Shown: positions 31,450 to 39,674 of the stretch, piece by piece
Layout of the letters: each line of letters opens with the position of its first letter
Position numbering within the stretch: position 1 is the first letter of the stretch
The notes under the pieces: model-generated
The model's database searches: none
Told to the model about the DNA's origin: nothing
Seen by the model: only the letters and a program-made list of their open reading frames with translations
DNA from: Candidatus Aminicenantes bacterium RBG_19FT_COMBO_65_30
Lineage (GTDB): Bacteria > Acidobacteriota > Aminicenantia > Aminicenantales > Saccharicenantaceae
DNA: 53,851 nucleotides
Assembly (NCBI GenBank): GCA_001775755.1
Contig: MEYF01000018.1
Location: forward strand, 892 to 54,742
Reading direction: 5' to 3'
Made by a program: the position numbers and the translations under genes

Positions 31450-32103
31450 ATGATCCGGGTCATCAGCGGCATTTACAAGGGCAGGCGCCTGAAGCTCGTG
31501 CCCAGCCCCTTGGTCAGGCCGATGCAGGACAAGGTCAAGGGCGCGCTCTTCAGCATCGTCGGCGACCGGATCAAGGGGAGCGTCTGCCTCGACGGCTTCT
31601 CGGGGACGGGTTCGGTCGGCCTCGAGGCCTTGAGCCGCGGCGCCGGCCGGGTCGTCTTCGTCGACGAGTTCTACCCTTCGGTCAAGGTCATCCGGCTGAA
31701 CGTCGCCAAGTGCGGGGCCGAGGAGAAGTCGGTCGTCCTCCACCGGGAGTTCAACCGGGCGGTCATCGACCTGGCCAAGAAAGGCGTCCGCTTCGACATC
31801 ATCTTCCTCGACCCGCCCTACCGGCTCCTCGAGGAGCGGAACCCGCTCAGGGTCATCCGCAAGCGGGACCTTCTCAAGCCGGGCGGCCTCATCGTCCTCC
31901 GCCACTACTTCAAGATCAAGCCCAAGCTCGGGGACTTCAAGCTCGAGCGCCGGGTAGCTCTCGGCGACGACGTCCTCGCCCTGTTCGTTCCGGAGGCCGC
32001 GGCCGCGGCCGGCGAGGCCGGGCCCGCCGACGCCGAAACCGCGGCGAAACGGCCGAAGACGGGCTTGCCCCGCGCGCCGCGTTCCCTTAAAATGAGACCA
32101 TGA
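31450..32103 (+). CDS. rsmD: 16S rRNA (guanine(966)-N2)-methyltransferase RsmD
   Basis: A 217-residue Rossmann-fold methyltransferase. MIRVISGIYKGRRL is the usual N-terminus, DGFSGTGSVGLEA (about 48-60) binds S-adenosylmethionine, and FLDPPY (residues 119-124) is the N2-guanine catalytic motif. It modifies G966 of 16S rRNA. A C-terminal tail of about 30 residues rich in Ala and Pro is extra compared with E. coli RsmD (198 residues). GGGGAGAG precedes the ATG. It overlaps the next gene by four bases (ATGA). Confidence 0.93.
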   Translation: MIRVISGIYKGRRLKLVPSPLVRPMQDKVKGALFSIVGDRIKGSVCLDGFSGTGSVGLEALSRGAGRVVFVDEFYPSVKVIRLNVAKCGAEEKSVVLHREFNRAVIDLAKKGVRFDIIFLDPPYRLLEERNPLRVIRKRDLLKPGGLIVLRHYFKIKPKLGDFKLERRVALGDDVLALFVPEAAAAAGEAGPADAETAAKRPKTGLPRAPRSLKMRP

Positions 32104-32972
32104 AAAAAACCGGGAGCGCGGCGGCCCCGTTCTGGAAAGAGGCGCCGCTCGTCGACGAGCGCGAGATCTTCACCGAGTTGGCCGCAAAGAAAGGCAGCTC
32201 CCTCTTCCTCGGCCGCTACTCTCTCAACGAGGTCCTGGCCGTCCTCAACAAGAAGGGGTTCCTCAAGGAGGCCCGCAAGCGCTTCCTCTGGCCGCTCGCC
32301 TACGAGCTCGATTCGTCCGCTTACCCCCTCCAGAGGCTCCAGATCTACCTGCGCGAGCCGGGGCCGGAGAACCTCATCGTCGACGTCAAGGTCAAGGAGA
32401 CCGAGTTCGTCCCCAAGGAGACGGCGGAGGGCCTGCCGCTCCTGCCGCCGCAAAAGGCCCTGGCCTTCGAATGGCTGACCCTCCAGAACCCCCTTGTCAA
32501 GCCCGGCGAGCCGTTCGCGCCCCTGCCCGGCCAGACGCGTCCCGGACTGAGGTTGCGGGCGAAGATCATGGACCTGTTCCTCTACCTCGCCCGGCTGATC
32601 CACAAGGACTGCCTCCTGGCCTTCCCGGCCTACTTCCACAACGCCGTCCTTTTTTCGCGGTACTTCCACTTCTGGAATCCGCGCAAGGAAGCCGAGGTCC
32701 TGGCCATCCGCCGGACCTTCAGCCACATGCCGTTCCGACAGCTGGCCTGGGTCGTCCACCTGAACTGCCTGAGGCGGGAGGACGGCACGGTCTACGAATG
32801 GGCGGCCGAGGAACAGCTCTATCCCATGACCCGCCCCCTCAAGGACTACTTCGATTCCCGGCGGTACAAGGACGTCGTGAGAACGGGCCGGAAAAATCCC
32901 GTTTTTTCCGTCGATTGGGCCGAATTCGAGAGGAGATCCACCGACATCCCCGCGTTTTGCGGCGGCCCTTAG
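32100..32972 (+). CDS. Conserved-looking protein of unknown function in a translation block
   Basis: A 290-residue cytosolic protein, no family recognised. It has no signal peptide or transmembrane helix. Notable features are an N-terminal helical stretch, a strand region with LIVDVKVKETEF (around residue 100), a hydrophobic KIMDLFLYLARLIHKD segment and aromatic-rich FPAYFHNAVLFSRYFHFW, then a C-terminal YPMTRPLKDYF. The translational overlap with rsmD and the neighbouring rpmE, prfA and prmC suggest a housekeeping role linked to ribosomes or RNA, but that is only context. Confidence 0.7.
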   Translation: MKKTGSAAAPFWKEAPLVDEREIFTELAAKKGSSLFLGRYSLNEVLAVLNKKGFLKEARKRFLWPLAYELDSSAYPLQRLQIYLREPGPENLIVDVKVKETEFVPKETAEGLPLLPPQKALAFEWLTLQNPLVKPGEPFAPLPGQTRPGLRLRAKIMDLFLYLARLIHKDCLLAFPAYFHNAVLFSRYFHFWNPRKEAEVLAIRRTFSHMPFRQLAWVVHLNCLRREDGTVYEWAAEEQLYPMTRPLKDYFDSRRYKDVVRTGRKNPVFSVDWAEFERRSTDIPAFCGGP

Positions 32973-32976
32973 AATC

Positions 32977-32985
32977 TGCTATAAT
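32977..32985 (+). promoter_or_regulatory. Extended -10 promoter for rpmE
   Basis: TGCTATAAT, a perfect extended -10, lies 23 bases before the rpmE ATG with no strong -35. It gives the rpmE-prfA-prmC part its own start. Confidence 0.45.
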
Positions 32986-33008
32986 ACCGCGCTCAAGGAG
33001 ATCGTCCC

Positions 33009-33287
33009 ATGAAGAAAGACGTCCACCCCGAATACCAGGAATGCGTCGTGACCTGCGCCTGCGGCAGCACGTTCAAGACGAGGTCCACGAAGAAGGAGAT
33101 CCGGGTGGAGATCTGCTCCCAGTGCCATCCGTTCTTCACCGGCAAGCAGAAGTTCATCGACAGCGCCGGCCGGGTCGAGAAGTTCAAGAAGAAATTCGGC
33201 GACGCCAAGGACTTCAAGACGGCCAAGGACGTCAAGACCGCCAGGGACGTCAAGAGCCTCGCGAAGACTAAAAAATCGTCTCGATGA
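33009..33287 (+). CDS. rpmE: 50S ribosomal protein L31, zinc-binding form
   Basis: A 92-residue L31. The zinc ligands CAC (TCACGSTF preceded by VVTCACG) and CSQCHPF are present, marking the zinc-containing C+ type. [11 protein letters not shown] and [20 protein letters not shown] are family signatures. The C-terminal tail beyond residue 63 is lysine-rich and built of imperfect six-residue repeats ([18 protein letters not shown]), longer than in E. coli L31 (70 residues). AAGGAG precedes the ATG. The stop overlaps the prfA start as ATGA. Confidence 0.95.
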   Translation: MKKDVHPEYQECVVTCACGSTFKTRSTKKEIRVEICSQCHPFFTGKQKFIDSAGRVEKFKKKFGDAKDFKTAKDVKTARDVKSLAKTKKSSR

Positions 33288-34387
33288 TCCAGGAACTACA
33301 GGCGATCGAAGACAAGTATCGCCGGCTGACGGCAGCGCTTTCCGACCCCGCGATCGCCGCCAACCCCCAGAAGATCCGCGCCCTGGCCAAGGAACGGGCC
33401 GAGCTCGAGCCCGCCTTCCGGAAGTATGAAGAGTACAAGCGCGTCCGCAAGGACCGCGAGGAGGCCCGCCGCCTCCTGGCCGATCCCAAGACGGAGCCGG
33501 AGCTCCGGCGCATGGCCGAGGGCGAGACCGAGGAGCTCGAGACGAGGGAGAAAGCCCTCGTCGACGAGCTCCGGACCATGCTCCTGCCCAAGGACCCCAA
33601 CGACGAGAAGAACGTCATCCTCGAGATCCGGGCCGGGGCGGGAGGGGACGAAGCGTCGCTGTTTGCCCAGGACCTTTTCCGGATGTACTCGCGGTTCGCC
33701 GAAAAAAAGGGCTGGAAGCTCGAGGTCGTCGACACGAGTTTCTCGCCGATCGGCGGCCTCAAGGAAGCGATCGGCAACATCCGCGGCAAGGGCGCCTACT
33801 CGCTCCTCAAGTACGAGAGCGGCGTCCACCGCGTCCAGCGCGTGCCCAAGACCGAGGCCTCCGGCCGCATCCACACCTCGACGGCGACCGTGGCCGTCCT
33901 GCCGGAGGTCGACGAGATCGAACTCAGGATCGACCCCAAGGACCTCAAGATCGAAGCCTTCGGCTCGTCCGGCCCGGGCGGACAGAGCGTCAACCGGAAT
34001 TACACCGCGATCCGCGTCACCCACAAGCCGTCGGGCCTCGTCGTCTCCTGCCAGGACGAGAAATCCCAGCACCGGAACAAGGAGAGGGCCCTGCGGGTCC
34101 TGCGCGCCCGGCTCATGGACATCGCCCAGCGGGAACAGCAGGCCGAGATCGCCCAGAACAGGCGGTCCCAGGTCGGAACGGGGGAGAGGAGCGAGAAGAT
34201 CCGGACCTACAACTTCCCCCAGTCGCGGATCACCGACCACCGGCTGAATGAGAACTTCCACAACATGGAGGGCATCCTCGCCGGCGACCTGGACGACATC
34301 CTGGCCAGGCTCGTCCTCCAGTCCCAGGCCCAGGCGTTGGGCGAGATGCCGCGCGACTCCGGCCAGGCCAAGGACGTTGGAATCTAA
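33284..34387 (+). CDS. prfA: Peptide chain release factor 1
   Basis: A 367-residue release factor. The GGQ motif (residues 232-234, in [13 protein letters not shown]) triggers peptidyl-tRNA hydrolysis, and the stop-codon recognition tripeptide reads PKT (188-190), the PxT type of RF1 rather than the SPF of RF2, so UAA and UAG are read. The length is normal. It is translationally coupled to rpmE (four-base overlap) and overlaps prmC, whose product methylates the GGQ glutamine. Confidence 0.96.
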   Translation: MIQELQAIEDKYRRLTAALSDPAIAANPQKIRALAKERAELEPAFRKYEEYKRVRKDREEARRLLADPKTEPELRRMAEGETEELETREKALVDELRTMLLPKDPNDEKNVILEIRAGAGGDEASLFAQDLFRMYSRFAEKKGWKLEVVDTSFSPIGGLKEAIGNIRGKGAYSLLKYESGVHRVQRVPKTEASGRIHTSTATVAVLPEVDEIELRIDPKDLKIEAFGSSGPGGQSVNRNYTAIRVTHKPSGLVVSCQDEKSQHRNKERALRVLRARLMDIAQREQQAEIAQNRRSQVGTGERSEKIRTYNFPQSRITDHRLNENFHNMEGILAGDLDDILARLVLQSQAQALGEMPRDSGQAKDVGI

Positions 34388-35225
34388 GAAAACCCTCGGC
34401 GAGCTCTACCGGAACGGGATCGCCCTTTTAGGCGACCGGCCCCAGGCCGTTCTCGAAGCCAAGGTCCTCCTTCTCCGGGCCGCGGCCGTCACGGAGGCAC
34501 GGTTCCTCGCCGCCCCCGACAAACCGTGCTCCTCGAAAGCGGAGGCCTTTTTCCTGAGGCTCGTCGGGAGGCGGCTCGACGGCGTGCCGCTGGCCTATCT
34601 CACCGGCAAGAAGGAATTCTGGTCCATCCCGTTCGAGGTTTCGCCGTCCGTCCTGGTGCCGAGGCCGGAGACCGAGGTCCTCGTCGAAAAAGTCCTCGGG
34701 CTGGCGACGCGGGAGGACGAGTCCATCCTCGACGTCGGCACGGGCAGCGGCTGCATCGCCGTCGCCCTGGCCAAGGAGCTGCCGCGGGCCCGCATCCAGG
34801 CCGTGGACATTTCGGAACGGGCGTTGCGCGTCGCCCGGCGGAACGCTGCGCTCCATAAGGCCGGGCATATCCAATTCCACAGATGCAGCCTCTTCTCGGC
34901 CTTCCGCGGGACGGGCGTCCGCTTCGATTTCATCGTGTCCAACCCGCCGTACATTTCGCGGGGCGAGTGGGACGGGCTGCCGCCCGAGGTCCGGGACTTC
35001 GAGCCGCGGCGGGCCCTCCTCGCCGGGGAGTCCGGGCTGGAGCTGATCGAGCGGCTGATCCGCCGGGCCGGGACGTTCTTGAGGCCGGGCGGCTACCTCA
35101 TCTTCGAGATCGGAGACGGCCAGCGCGACAGGGTCCTTTCCCTATTCGGCAAACGTTGGACCGAGATCGAGACGGCCTGGGACCTGGCCGGCCAGCCTCG
35201 CGTTATTACGGCCCGTCGGGCCTGA
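34377..35225 (+). CDS. prmC: Release factor glutamine N5-methyltransferase PrmC
   Basis: A 282-residue methyltransferase that methylates the glutamine of GGQ in release factors. DVGTGSG (119-125) binds S-adenosylmethionine and SNPPYI (188-193) is the catalytic motif; PLAYLTGKKEFW and LVPRPETE are PrmC signatures. The track places the start 43 codons upstream in low-complexity out-of-frame sequence inside prfA. The best start for the PrmC homology is the TTG at 34377, with AAGGA just before it, overlapping prfA by 11 bases. The rare start and short spacing suggest translational coupling and modest expression. Confidence 0.93.
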   Translation: MESKKTLGELYRNGIALLGDRPQAVLEAKVLLLRAAAVTEARFLAAPDKPCSSKAEAFFLRLVGRRLDGVPLAYLTGKKEFWSIPFEVSPSVLVPRPETEVLVEKVLGLATREDESILDVGTGSGCIAVALAKELPRARIQAVDISERALRVARRNAALHKAGHIQFHRCSLFSAFRGTGVRFDFIVSNPPYISRGEWDGLPPEVRDFEPRRALLAGESGLELIERLIRRAGTFLRPGGYLIFEIGDGQRDRVLSLFGKRWTEIETAWDLAGQPRVITARRA

Positions 35226-35308
35226 AACGGTCAGGAACCGGCGGGCAGGCATGATGGGCAGAGGGCGAAAAATATCCCAATGTTGCGGGCCATAGTTATG
35301 GGAATGGA

Positions 35309-37393
35309 CTACTTCTTGATCCGGTCGAGGTTCTCCCTGACACGATCCTGCTGAGGATTGATAGCCAGGGATTTTTCCCAAGCGGTCCGGGCCTCTTCGA
35401 GATCCCCCAGCTCGAATGCGCACTGGCCGATGGAGTTCAGGATATCCAGCCTCATCCCGGCCCGGTCAAGGTAAGTCCGGTAATAAAGGATGGCCTCCCG
35501 GTACTGTCCCAGGGCTTGACTGCAGGTCCCCAGGAGGGCCAGGACCTCGTGTTTTTCTCCCGTCGCTTTGGAAAAGGGGCTGAGGACGTCTTTGGCCCTC
35601 GCGTACTCCTCGCTCCGAACCAGCCATTCGGAATAAGCCAGGGCGTAATCCAGCATATTGGGATTCGCGCGGTAAGCCTTGGCCAGGAGCTCGCCGCCGC
35701 CATCCCGATCGCCCGCCTTCACGAGCTGGCCGCCCGCGAGATAGGCATACATGGCGTTGTCGGCCGGCGGCATGACCTTGGCCACGACCCAGGGCCTCGG
35801 GATCTCCGCGAGAGGCGAGACCACGAAATCCGCGTCGGCGGTGACCGCCGTCCGGGCTTGCGCGTCGCGGAGGGTCACCCGAAGCTTGTAGTAATCGGGG
35901 GGGAAAGTCCGCAGGGGGAATTCCTGAACGACATCCATCGCCGGCAGGTCCTTGAGCGGGACCTCGCTCCGCAGGAACTCCCGGCCTTGCCGCTCAAAAA
36001 CGAACTCCGCGCGTCCCGTCCTCCGCAGATCGTCGGGCATGGCGAAGACTTGGAAGAAAACGGCCAGGGTTTCCCCTGAGGCGAAGGTTCGGCCCGGCTG
36101 GCAGGAGATCTGGATGTCGCCGGCGCGAAAAGGCTTGACCTGGCGCGGCGCGGCGGGCAATCGCTTCGCCCGATAGCCCAGCAGGAGAGGGCTCATCCCA
36201 AACTCGGCGGGCCGGGCGCCGGGCACGGCGATCCGTTTTTCGAAGGACGCGAACTCCTTGGAGACGGTGTTTTTCAGGAGGAGGCTGAAGTTGTATTCCC
36301 CCGAGACCAGGGGAATAGCATCCTCGATGAGGATGCCCGTCTTCCGGACGTCCTCGATCTGGCCTTCGCCGAAATCCAGCGGGAAGGTCTTGTCGTACTG
36401 GAAGATGACGCGGCCGTCCGAGGCCGTGACGATCCCGTTGAGCGCGAAGTTGACGCTGGCCTTCCCGTCGTGGGACAAGAGCGACAGTTTCGCCGGCTGG
36501 ACCGCATAATGGACGAAGAAGAGGCCGGAGTCGTCCCGGATGATCGAGACCAAGCTGTCACTATCGATGTAGTTGGCCGTGTAATCGATCTCGATGACAT
36601 CCTTGAACCTAAGCAGGGCCTCGGCGTACCCGGGATCAACGGCTTTTTCAGGGAGGCCGTGGACGCGGCCGATCAACATGTCGGAGGCCAGGGACGGCTG
36701 GCCGAGGGGAAGTCCCTCCCCGGGAATGAGGGAAAGGGAGACCTCGGCCAGACGGGCGTTGAATTTGCGGAGCTGTTCGTAGGCGGCCGAGAGGCTTGTC
36801 GGGTCGCCGCGGAAGTTGACGAGGAGACTCGCGGGGCCGTCCTGGGCCGGGCTGTAGAGGACGTATTCCCCCGCGCCTTTCCGCTTGAAGAAGACGATGT
36901 CGAAATGAGACGGCAGGCCGAGTTCCGGCCGGCCGGCATAGGACCAGATCAACGTCGGGTAGACATAAGATTCCCCTTCGAACCGGCTGATATCCAGGGG
37001 AGGTCCGAGGATGACGTAGATCCTCCCGCGGTCGGTCATCCAGCCGGGCCGGGTCGTGTCGCGCGAGAAGAACTCGTCGGCATAGGCGATCCTCTTGTAG
37101 TGCTCTTCCTTGGTCTCGTTCGCCGGCGTTCCCGGCGTGGGATCCCGCTGCTTCCAGAAGGCGTCGATGAAGATGTCCCGCTCCCGGTCGTTCCCGAGCC
37201 GGAGGAAGACGTCGCGCTCCCTGGCGCTGATGATGTAGACAACCTCTTTTTCCAGCCATTCCCGGAACCGCTGAGGAAGGTTTTTCAGGGCCGCCCGGGT
37301 CTGCCCTGAGGTCGAGACCGGGACCGCGATCCATAGGAGGACGAGGGCGAGCAACGATAGGATACCGGTTCTTCTCTTGGACCTAGGACTCAT
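35309..37393 (-). CDS. GWxTD domain protein with C-terminal TPR
   Basis: A 694-residue secreted protein. A signal peptide (about 1-30) is followed by the GWxTD domain, with GWMTDRGRIYVILGPP at residues 117-132, then a middle beta-rich region and C-terminal tetratricopeptide repeats (about 560-690; for example LGQYREAILYYRTYL and LGDLEEARTAWEKSL). The GWxTD domain is found mostly in Acidobacteria and relatives, with no known function. The gene overlaps the end of the sulfatase-fold gene by 11 bases, so the two are one translational unit. Both end in TPRs, suggesting that they share or form a complex. Confidence 0.85.
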   Translation of the reverse strand: MSPRSKRRTGILSLLALVLLWIAVPVSTSGQTRAALKNLPQRFREWLEKEVVYIISARERDVFLRLGNDRERDIFIDAFWKQRDPTPGTPANETKEEHYKRIAYADEFFSRDTTRPGWMTDRGRIYVILGPPLDISRFEGESYVYPTLIWSYAGRPELGLPSHFDIVFFKRKGAGEYVLYSPAQDGPASLLVNFRGDPTSLSAAYEQLRKFNARLAEVSLSLIPGEGLPLGQPSLASDMLIGRVHGLPEKAVDPGYAEALLRFKDVIEIDYTANYIDSDSLVSIIRDDSGLFFVHYAVQPAKLSLLSHDGKASVNFALNGIVTASDGRVIFQYDKTFPLDFGEGQIEDVRKTGILIEDAIPLVSGEYNFSLLLKNTVSKEFASFEKRIAVPGARPAEFGMSPLLLGYRAKRLPAAPRQVKPFRAGDIQISCQPGRTFASGETLAVFFQVFAMPDDLRRTGRAEFVFERQGREFLRSEVPLKDLPAMDVVQEFPLRTFPPDYYKLRVTLRDAQARTAVTADADFVVSPLAEIPRPWVVAKVMPPADNAMYAYLAGGQLVKAGDRDGGGELLAKAYRANPNMLDYALAYSEWLVRSEEYARAKDVLSPFSKATGEKHEVLALLGTCSQALGQYREAILYYRTYLDRAGMRLDILNSIGQCAFELGDLEEARTAWEKSLAINPQQDRVRENLDRIKK

Positions 37394-39590
37394 GCCTCTC
37401 CTTCTTCAGCCTCTCGATGACGCCCTTGACCTCCTCGATGTCCTTGGCATCCTGCCGGGGAGATGCATACCGGACGAAGAGCTCGAAGCGCCGGAGCGCG
37501 TCCTCTTTCCGGCCCAGCCTCAGGTAGACCCGCCCGAGGTTGTAGAGCGCCTCGGTCTGACGGGGTTCGATCTCAAGGGATTTTTCCCAGAGCTTCACCG
37601 CCTCGTCGACCCGGCCTTGGCGGTATAAGACCGCGGCCAGGCCGTTATGGGCGGAGGCCAGCCGGTCGTCCATGGTGATAGCCGATCGATACCGCTCCGC
37701 CGCTTCCGGATAGCTTTTCTGGGCCAGGTAGCAGTTGCCCAGGTTGTTCATGGCCATGGCGTAGTGCGGATTCAGCGACAGGGCCTTCCGGAACGCCACG
37801 GCCGCCTCTTCGACGCGGCCGCTCTTATATAGGCTGACGCCGATGTCGTTGTGGGGCTCAGCGGCATCCGGATTGAGCGCCAAGGCCTTTTCCAGGGCGC
37901 GGACGGACTCCTCGAGCCGGCCGGCCTCCTGGTAATACAGGCCGAGATGGGCCAGGAGTTGGTCGGTGGCCAGGCCGCGGCCGACGGCCTCTTCGAGAAG
38001 ACGGATGGCGTCGCCGCCCCGGCCCATCTTGGTGAGATTGTAGGCGGCGTAATCATAGCCGATGATGTAATCCGGCTGACGGCGAAGGATATCCTTGTAC
38101 ATCGCTTCCGCTTCCTCGAGCCGGCCGGTCTCCGAGGCGTTCACGGCGTCGCTCAACAGGTTGTCGAGGGCGATCATCGTCTTGGGGTCCGGCCGGGGTG
38201 TCGTTGCCGGGGCGACGCCGCTGCTGAGATATCCGAGGGACTGGAGCTTTTGCCTCGCCTCGCGGTCGAGGGCCGGGCCCGGCGCCGTGTCGGGAGGCGG
38301 CGCGGCCTGCCGCTTGATCATGGTCTCCATCTCCCCGCGGAGCCGATGGACGACCTCCGCGCGGCCGCCGTGGATGTTGACGGTTTCGCCGGGATCGGCC
38401 TTGAGATCGTAGAGCTCGGCGGCCGGGGCGTCGATGTACTTCCATTCGGACGTGCGGACACCCCGGAGCGGGGCCCAGTTGCGGCCGAGCAGCGGGGCCA
38501 TGGACTCGATGTAAAGGGTCCGCCCGGAGCCCTCGCGGCCGGCCCCCGGACGCGTCATCATCGGGACCATGGACCGGCCCGGCAGATCCCCTTGCGGCGG
38601 CCAGCCCATGAGGTCCAGCACGGTCGGGAGGACGTCCGCAAGGCCGACCTGGGCCTCGACCGTCCGGCCCCGCGGCAGGGGCCCGGGTCCGGCGATGATC
38701 AGCGGAACGTGCAAGGTCGGGTCGTAGATGAAGATCCCGTGGGTCTTCTCCGCGTGGGCGCCCAGCCCCTCCCCGTGGTCGGACGTCAGGACGACCAGGG
38801 TGTCGTCGGCGCGGCCGAACTCCTCCAGGGCCTTCATGAGCTTCCCCAAGCACTCATCGGCGTAGGCGATCTCTCCGTCGTACTCCCGGCCGGCGAAATC
38901 CCTGTCGAAGGGAGGAGGCGGATCATATGGGGCATGGGGGTCGAAATAGTGGACCCAAACGAAAAAAGGCTCCCGGCTGTGGATCCGGATCCATGCCTCG
39001 GCCTTCCTGTTCACATCTTCGGCCCGCCGTTCGACGAAGGCCATGTCCCGGACCCTGTTCCGGCTGCCATAGAGGTCATCATAGGTCTCGAAGCCCCGGT
39101 CCAGGCCGAACCGCGAATCCAGGGGGAAGGCCCCCACGAACGCGGCCGTGGAATACCCCCGCCCGCGGGCGATCTCGGCCAGCGTCGCGGGCGTCGGCCG
39201 GAGGCGCTCGCCGTTATCGCGGACGCCGTGGGTGAGAGGCAGGAAGCCCGTGAAGAGCGTGCAGTGGGACGGGAGGGTCAGTGGGACATGACTGAAAGCC
39301 CGGGAAAAGAGGACCCCCCGCCGGGCCAGCTTGTCCATGGACGGCGTCCGGGCCCCCTTGTGCCCGTAGGCCCCGACCCTGTCGGCGCGCAGGGTGTCGA
39401 CGGTGACGACGAGAAGGTTGGGCTTCCCGGGGACAGCGCCGGCCGGCCGGGCGAAAACGGCCAGGATCCCGCCGAGGAGGAGACAGGTCACGACCCGGAA
39501 CCGAATCGAGGGAATTCTGCGGGGATCGGTCGACCCTGTTTTTATGGGACGTCGGGCCGGGTCAGCCGCAACAGCCACTTCCACGAACAC
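37383..39590 (-). CDS. Sulfatase-fold hydrolase fused to TPR repeats
   Basis: A 735-residue protein: an N-terminal hydrophobic segment (about 33-52), an alkaline-phosphatase-superfamily domain (about 57-400) and at least six C-terminal TPRs (about 500-725). Metal-site motifs VDTLRAD (64-70), FDPHAPYD and TSDHGEGLGAH are present. At the nucleophile position, where sulfatases have C/SxPxR, the sequence reads TLPSH (Thr105), so formylglycine chemistry is not expected; a threonine nucleophile as in phosphodiesterases is possible. It may act on phosphoryl or phosphoethanolamine groups, but that is inference. The GTG start at 39590 is uncertain; other GTGs follow within five codons. Confidence 0.83.
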   Translation of the reverse strand: MFVEVAVAADPARRPIKTGSTDPRRIPSIRFRVVTCLLLGGILAVFARPAGAVPGKPNLLVVTVDTLRADRVGAYGHKGARTPSMDKLARRGVLFSRAFSHVPLTLPSHCTLFTGFLPLTHGVRDNGERLRPTPATLAEIARGRGYSTAAFVGAFPLDSRFGLDRGFETYDDLYGSRNRVRDMAFVERRAEDVNRKAEAWIRIHSREPFFVWVHYFDPHAPYDPPPPFDRDFAGREYDGEIAYADECLGKLMKALEEFGRADDTLVVLTSDHGEGLGAHAEKTHGIFIYDPTLHVPLIIAGPGPLPRGRTVEAQVGLADVLPTVLDLMGWPPQGDLPGRSMVPMMTRPGAGREGSGRTLYIESMAPLLGRNWAPLRGVRTSEWKYIDAPAAELYDLKADPGETVNIHGGRAEVVHRLRGEMETMIKRQAAPPPDTAPGPALDREARQKLQSLGYLSSGVAPATTPRPDPKTMIALDNLLSDAVNASETGRLEEAEAMYKDILRRQPDYIIGYDYAAYNLTKMGRGGDAIRLLEEAVGRGLATDQLLAHLGLYYQEAGRLEESVRALEKALALNPDAAEPHNDIGVSLYKSGRVEEAAVAFRKALSLNPHYAMAMNNLGNCYLAQKSYPEAAERYRSAITMDDRLASAHNGLAAVLYRQGRVDEAVKLWEKSLEIEPRQTEALYNLGRVYLRLGRKEDALRRFELFVRYASPRQDAKDIEEVKGVIERLKKERHES

Positions 39591-39605
39591 GGCATCAGCA
39601 TAGCA

Positions 39606-39644
39606 TATTGAAAAGAAAAGGGGAACTCGCGGGAGTTCCCCTTT
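39606..39644 (-). terminator. Intrinsic terminator after the TonB-dependent receptor
   Basis: A perfect 12-base stem, AAAGGGGAACTC (39617-39628) and GAGTTCCCCTTT (39633-39644), with loop GCGG; read on the minus strand it is followed by TTTTCTTTTC. It stops receptor transcripts before the sulfatase-fold gene. Confidence 0.87.
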
Positions 39645-39674
39645 GAAGAGTCGATGACCGCTGTCAGTCCGGGC

